Positions 43,468 through 46,369 of a stretch of DNA of 46,369 bases are shown piece by piece. The DNA comes from Bradyrhizobium sp. (lineage in GTDB: Bacteria; Pseudomonadota; Alphaproteobacteria; Rhizobiales; Xanthobacteraceae). Each line of letters starts with the position of its first letter. Within the stretch, counting starts at the first letter, position 1. The DNA lies in assembly GCA_030681365.1 (NCBI GenBank), contig JAUXWH010000185.1:1-46369 (forward strand), read 5' to 3'. Under the pieces are notes generated by a model that searched no databases, was not told the origin of the DNA, and saw only the letters and a program-made list of their open reading frames with translations. Both the position numbers and the translations under genes were made by a program.

Positions 43468-44370
43468 ATGATACATGCCATGCGCCGCCTTGAGGATCGC
43501 CCTTCAGTGACCACCCTCCATATGATTTCGACCCGGCCGGCCGGATTTCCGCTGTGGGCGCTTTGCGGGCTGTGCGCCCTGATATTGTCCGCCGCGCCGT
43601 CCCCCGGCTTCGCGCAGGGACGGCTGGATGCGCGCTATGAGGCGACGCTGGCGGGGATTCCCGTCGGCAAGGGCGCTTGGAACATCGAAATTTCGGACGA
43701 TTCCTTCTCCGCCGCCGCCTCCGGCGGCACCTCGGGGCTGTTGAAGGCCTTTTCCGGCGGCTCCGGCACCGGCGCCGCCCAGGGCCGGGTGGTCGGCGGC
43801 GCGCTGGTGGCGACCAATTATTCGGCTTCGACCACGACCGCGAAAAAGAAAGAATCCATCCGCATGGTCCTGACCAGCGGCTACATCAAGGAATTCGCGA
43901 TCGATCCGGAACCGCCCGTCGATGCCGACCGGCTGCCGGTCACCGACGCGCATCGCCGCGGGGTCTACGACCCGATGACGGGATCGATGCTGCGCGTGCC
44001 GGGCAACGGCGACCCGCTGACGCCGGAGGCCTGCCGCGTCGGCGCCGGCATCTTCGACGGCCGCATGCGCTACGACCTGAAACTCGATTTCAAGCGGATG
44101 GAAACCGTCAAGGCCGAGAAGGGCTATCACGGCCCGGTTCTGGTCTGTGCGGTGTATTTCACGCCGGTCGCCGGCTACATCCCGGACCGCCCGGTCATCA
44201 AATACCTCGCCGCCCAGCGCAATATCGAGATCGCGTTCGCGCCGGTCGCGGGAACCCGGATCCTGGTGCCGTTCTGGATGAAGATCCCGACCCCGCTCGG
44301 CCCCGCCATGCTGGAGGCCACCCAGTTCATCACCGCAGCGACGCCGCCGCGGGTCGCGAAGACGCAGTGA
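43468..44370 (+). CDS. DUF3108 domain exported protein
   Basis: Up to 300 residues. A hydrophobic signal segment ([20 protein letters not shown], cut near GFAQG) follows a variable N-terminus; the start could be 43468, 43480 or 43522 (MISTRPAG), with no strong ribosome-binding site at any. The mature part [20 protein letters not shown] and, near the end, [14 protein letters not shown] match DUF3108, a beta-rich periplasmic family of unknown function. The region between them includes [16 protein letters not shown]. It lies between rpmB and the helicase gene, an order I associate with Bradyrhizobium and Rhodopseudomonas. Confidence 0.85.
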   Translation: MIHAMRRLEDRPSVTTLHMISTRPAGFPLWALCGLCALILSAAPSPGFAQGRLDARYEATLAGIPVGKGAWNIEISDDSFSAAASGGTSGLLKAFSGGSGTGAAQGRVVGGALVATNYSASTTTAKKKESIRMVLTSGYIKEFAIDPEPPVDADRLPVTDAHRRGVYDPMTGSMLRVPGNGDPLTPEACRVGAGIFDGRMRYDLKLDFKRMETVKAEKGYHGPVLVCAVYFTPVAGYIPDRPVIKYLAAQRNIEIAFAPVAGTRILVPFWMKIPTPLGPAMLEATQFITAATPPRVAKTQ

Positions 44371-44779
44371 GGTTTCTCTGCCGTCAATACCGTCATTGCG
44401 AGCGCAGCGAAGCAATCCATCTTTCTTCAAGCTGCAGCAAAGCATGGATTGCTTCGTCGCAAGAGCTCCTCGCAATGACGGCTGAGGGTATCGCGAATCC
44501 CCATTGACTCTTGCCCGCTTCTGATTCGACTCCGCGTTCTCTGTTCGCTTTAAGGATTCGACCGTCATTCGCTCGCTTGTCGCCCCGTTCCAAACTTGAT
44601 CTAGTGCCGCGACGAGGTGTTGTGCCGAGATGTTGCGGTGAACGTAACAGCATTCGAAGCGAGTCAGCGATTCGGGCGCGATTCGTTCCGGACTCGTTCC
44701 AGAACTTAAAGAGCGACTGCAAGGCGTCGCATTATGAAACAATCCCCAAATCACCGGCGACGCAGAAACTCAATAAAAC
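44371..44779. other. Gap of 409 bases upstream of the helicase gene
   Basis: The first part holds palindromic repeat family A copy 2. The remainder (44483-44779) has lower GC than its neighbours and no gene I can support; long minus-strand frames through it lack family resemblance. It probably includes the helicase promoter, but no clear box pair was found. Confidence 0.5.
44391..44480. repeat. Dispersed palindromic repeat, family A, copy 2
   Basis: CGTCATTGCGAGCGCAGCGA at one end and CGCAATGACG at the other, with GAAGCAATCCAT and ATGGATTGCTTC as inner arms. It matches copy 1 at 13700-13787. Confidence 0.88.
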
Positions 44780-46369
44780 ATGGCCTTTTCGACATTCTCG
44801 TCCACATCGGCGCACGACCGCGCTCCCGGCGCCGGTGTCACCGCGGTGCTCGGGCCGACCAACACCGGCAAGACCCACCTCGCGATCGAGCGGATGGTGG
44901 CGCATTCCTCCGGGATCATCGGCCTGCCGCTGCGCCTCCTGGCGCGCGAGGTCTATAACAAGATCGTCGACCGGGTCGGCGTCGATCTGGTCGCGCTGAT
45001 CACCGGCGAGGAAAAGATCAAGCCGCCGAAGGCGCGCTACTGGGTCTCCACCGTGGAGGCGATGCCCAGGGATATCGACGTCTCGTTTCTCGCGGTCGAT
45101 GAAATCCAGATCGCGGCCGATCTGGAACGCGGCCATGTCTTCACCGACCGCATCCTGCACCGGCGCGGCCGCGACGAGACGCTGCTCCTGGGCGCCGCCA
45201 CCATGCGCCCGATCATCGAGCGGCTGTTGCCCGGCGCCTCCATCGTCACCAGGCCGCGGCTGTCGCAGCTGGAATTCTCCGGCGACCGCAAATTGACGCG
45301 GCAGCCGCGCCGCACCGCGATCGTCGCCTTCTCGGCCGATGAAGTTTATGCGATTGCCGAACTTATAAAGCGCCAGCATGGCGGGGCCGCCGTGGTGCTG
45401 GGCTCGCTGTCGCCCCGCACCCGCAATGCCCAGGTGGCGATGTTCCAGTCCGGCGACGTCGATTATCTGGTCGCGACCGACGCCGTCGGCATGGGGCTCA
45501 ATCTCGACGTCGACCACGTCGCCTTCGCCTCCGACCGCAAGTATGACGGCTACCAGTTCCGCCGGCTGAACCCGTCGGAATTCGCCCAGATCGCCGGCCG
45601 CGCCGGGCGCGCCACGCGTGATGGGACGTTTGGCACCACCGGCCGCTGCGCGCCGTTCGAGCCGGAACTGGTCAATGCGCTGCAGAATCACACCTTCGAC
45701 AGTGTAAAAGTGCTGCAATGGCGCAATTCGAAGCTGGATTTTTCTTCGCTCGGCAGCCTGCAGGTGTCGCTGGCGCTGTCGCCGACCCACGACGCGCTGA
45801 CCCGGGCGCCGATCGCCGAAGATTTGCGCGTGCTCGATCACGCTGCGCGCGACGCCGATGTGCGCGACATGGCACAGGGCGCCGCCGCCATCGAGCGGCT
45901 GTGGGATGCCTGCCAGATTCCGGATTACCGCAAGATCGCGCCGGCCGCGCACGCGGAACTGGTGACCACCTTGTTTGGTTTCCTGATGAAGAAGGGCCGG
46001 ATCCCGGACGCCTGGTTCGCCGCCCAGGTCGACCAGGCCGACCGCATAACCGGCGATATCGACACATTGTCGGGCCGGATCGCGCAAATCCGGACCTGGA
46101 CCTTTGTGGCAAATCGTCCCGATTGGCTGGCCGACCCCGAACATTGGCAGGGAATCGCCCGCGAAGTCGAAAATAAACTGTCAGATGCGCTGCATGAACG
46201 GCTTACGGAGCGTTTCGTTGATCGCCGGACCAGTGTATTGATGCGCCGCCTGCGGGAGAACAGCGTTTTGAATACTGAAATCGGCAAGACCGGCGAAGTG
46301 ATCGTGGAAGGCCATGTGATCGGCCGGCTCGACGGATTTACCTTCGCGCCCGACGCCGCGGAAGCAGGC
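44780..46369 (+). CDS. SUV3-like DExH-box helicase (partial, runs off the right edge)
   Basis: The frame is open for 530 codons to the window end. Walker A is GPTNTGKTH (25-33), motif II is DEIQ (107-110), motif V-like DYLVATDAVGMGLNLDVD lies near 228-245 and motif VI is QIAGRAGRA (270-278). This is the SUV3/mitochondrial-type RNA helicase family that occurs in alphaproteobacteria and is usually more than 1,000 residues long, so about half is missing. It likely unwinds structured RNA during decay. No strong ribosome-binding site precedes the ATG. In relatives, as I recall, genes for an S4-domain protein, a ferredoxin and CarD follow. Confidence 0.9.
   Translation, partial: MAFSTFSSTSAHDRAPGAGVTAVLGPTNTGKTHLAIERMVAHSSGIIGLPLRLLAREVYNKIVDRVGVDLVALITGEEKIKPPKARYWVSTVEAMPRDIDVSFLAVDEIQIAADLERGHVFTDRILHRRGRDETLLLGAATMRPIIERLLPGASIVTRPRLSQLEFSGDRKLTRQPRRTAIVAFSADEVYAIAELIKRQHGGAAVVLGSLSPRTRNAQVAMFQSGDVDYLVATDAVGMGLNLDVDHVAFASDRKYDGYQFRRLNPSEFAQIAGRAGRATRDGTFGTTGRCAPFEPELVNALQNHTFDSVKVLQWRNSKLDFSSLGSLQVSLALSPTHDALTRAPIAEDLRVLDHAARDADVRDMAQGAAAIERLWDACQIPDYRKIAPAAHAELVTTLFGFLMKKGRIPDAWFAAQVDQADRITGDIDTLSGRIAQIRTWTFVANRPDWLADPEHWQGIAREVENKLSDALHERLTERFVDRRTSVLMRRLRENSVLNTEIGKTGEVIVEGHVIGRLDGFTFAPDAAEAG

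Noticed and set aside
44483..44754. Minus-strand frame of about 90 residues before the helicase gene (MIWGLFHNATPCSRSLSSG)
   Set aside because: It runs into a palindromic repeat and the DUF3108 gene, and has no ribosome-binding site or family.

Overview
The window is high-GC alphaproteobacterial chromosome, most likely from Bradyrhizobium, Rhodopseudomonas or a close relative. I base this on the order rpmB, DUF3108 protein, SUV3-type helicase, on the many families of small dispersed palindromic repeats between genes, and on several small lysine-rich proteins that I associate with that group. This is judged by eye; no search was run. No tRNA, rRNA, CRISPR array, insertion sequence or prophage core was found.

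Layout. (1) 1-13.1 kb: the end of a LexA-type DNA-binding protein, then a minus-strand block with one giant secreted repeat protein (about 3,880 residues: cadherin-like, VCBS, beta-helix, Calx-beta, metzincin-like and RTX parts) followed by two tail-collar ('microcystin-dependent') proteins. The last of these is frameshifted in a G tract. (2) 13.1-18.5 kb: a repeat-bearing gap, a MAPEG membrane protein, and a three-gene ABC operon (ATPase, fused FtsX-type permease, AttH/CrtC-like secreted protein). (3) 18.7-24.2 kb: an MFS carrier with a DapA-like aldolase, facing an N-acyl-D-amino-acid deacylase with a second MFS carrier. (4) 24.4-27.2 kb: an ATP-grasp protein and four small proteins among repeats. 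(5) 27.3-33.9 kb: a vitamin B12 uptake locus. A cobalamin riboswitch precedes btuB, with an uncharacterised protein gene downstream, and divergent btuC-btuD-btuF runs the other way. (6) 33.9-35.2 kb: a DUF2235 hydrolase. (7) 35.4-42.5 kb: a catabolic-looking cluster with a NitT/TauT-type ABC importer, two amidohydrolases, a SnoaL-like protein and a GntR/FCD regulator. Three near-identical palindromes in its control regions look like the regulator's operators. (8) 42.5-46.4 kb: rpmB with a clear terminator, a DUF3108 protein and the 5' part of a SUV3-like helicase that runs off the window.

The best candidates for something undescribed are the GntR-controlled cluster, whose CodA-like enzyme has lost two residues known to be catalytic in cytosine deaminase; the giant protein with an embedded metzincin site next to collar proteins; a hairpin that covers the ribosome-binding site of the gene after btuB; and a palindromic repeat that forms the 5' end of btuF in frame.
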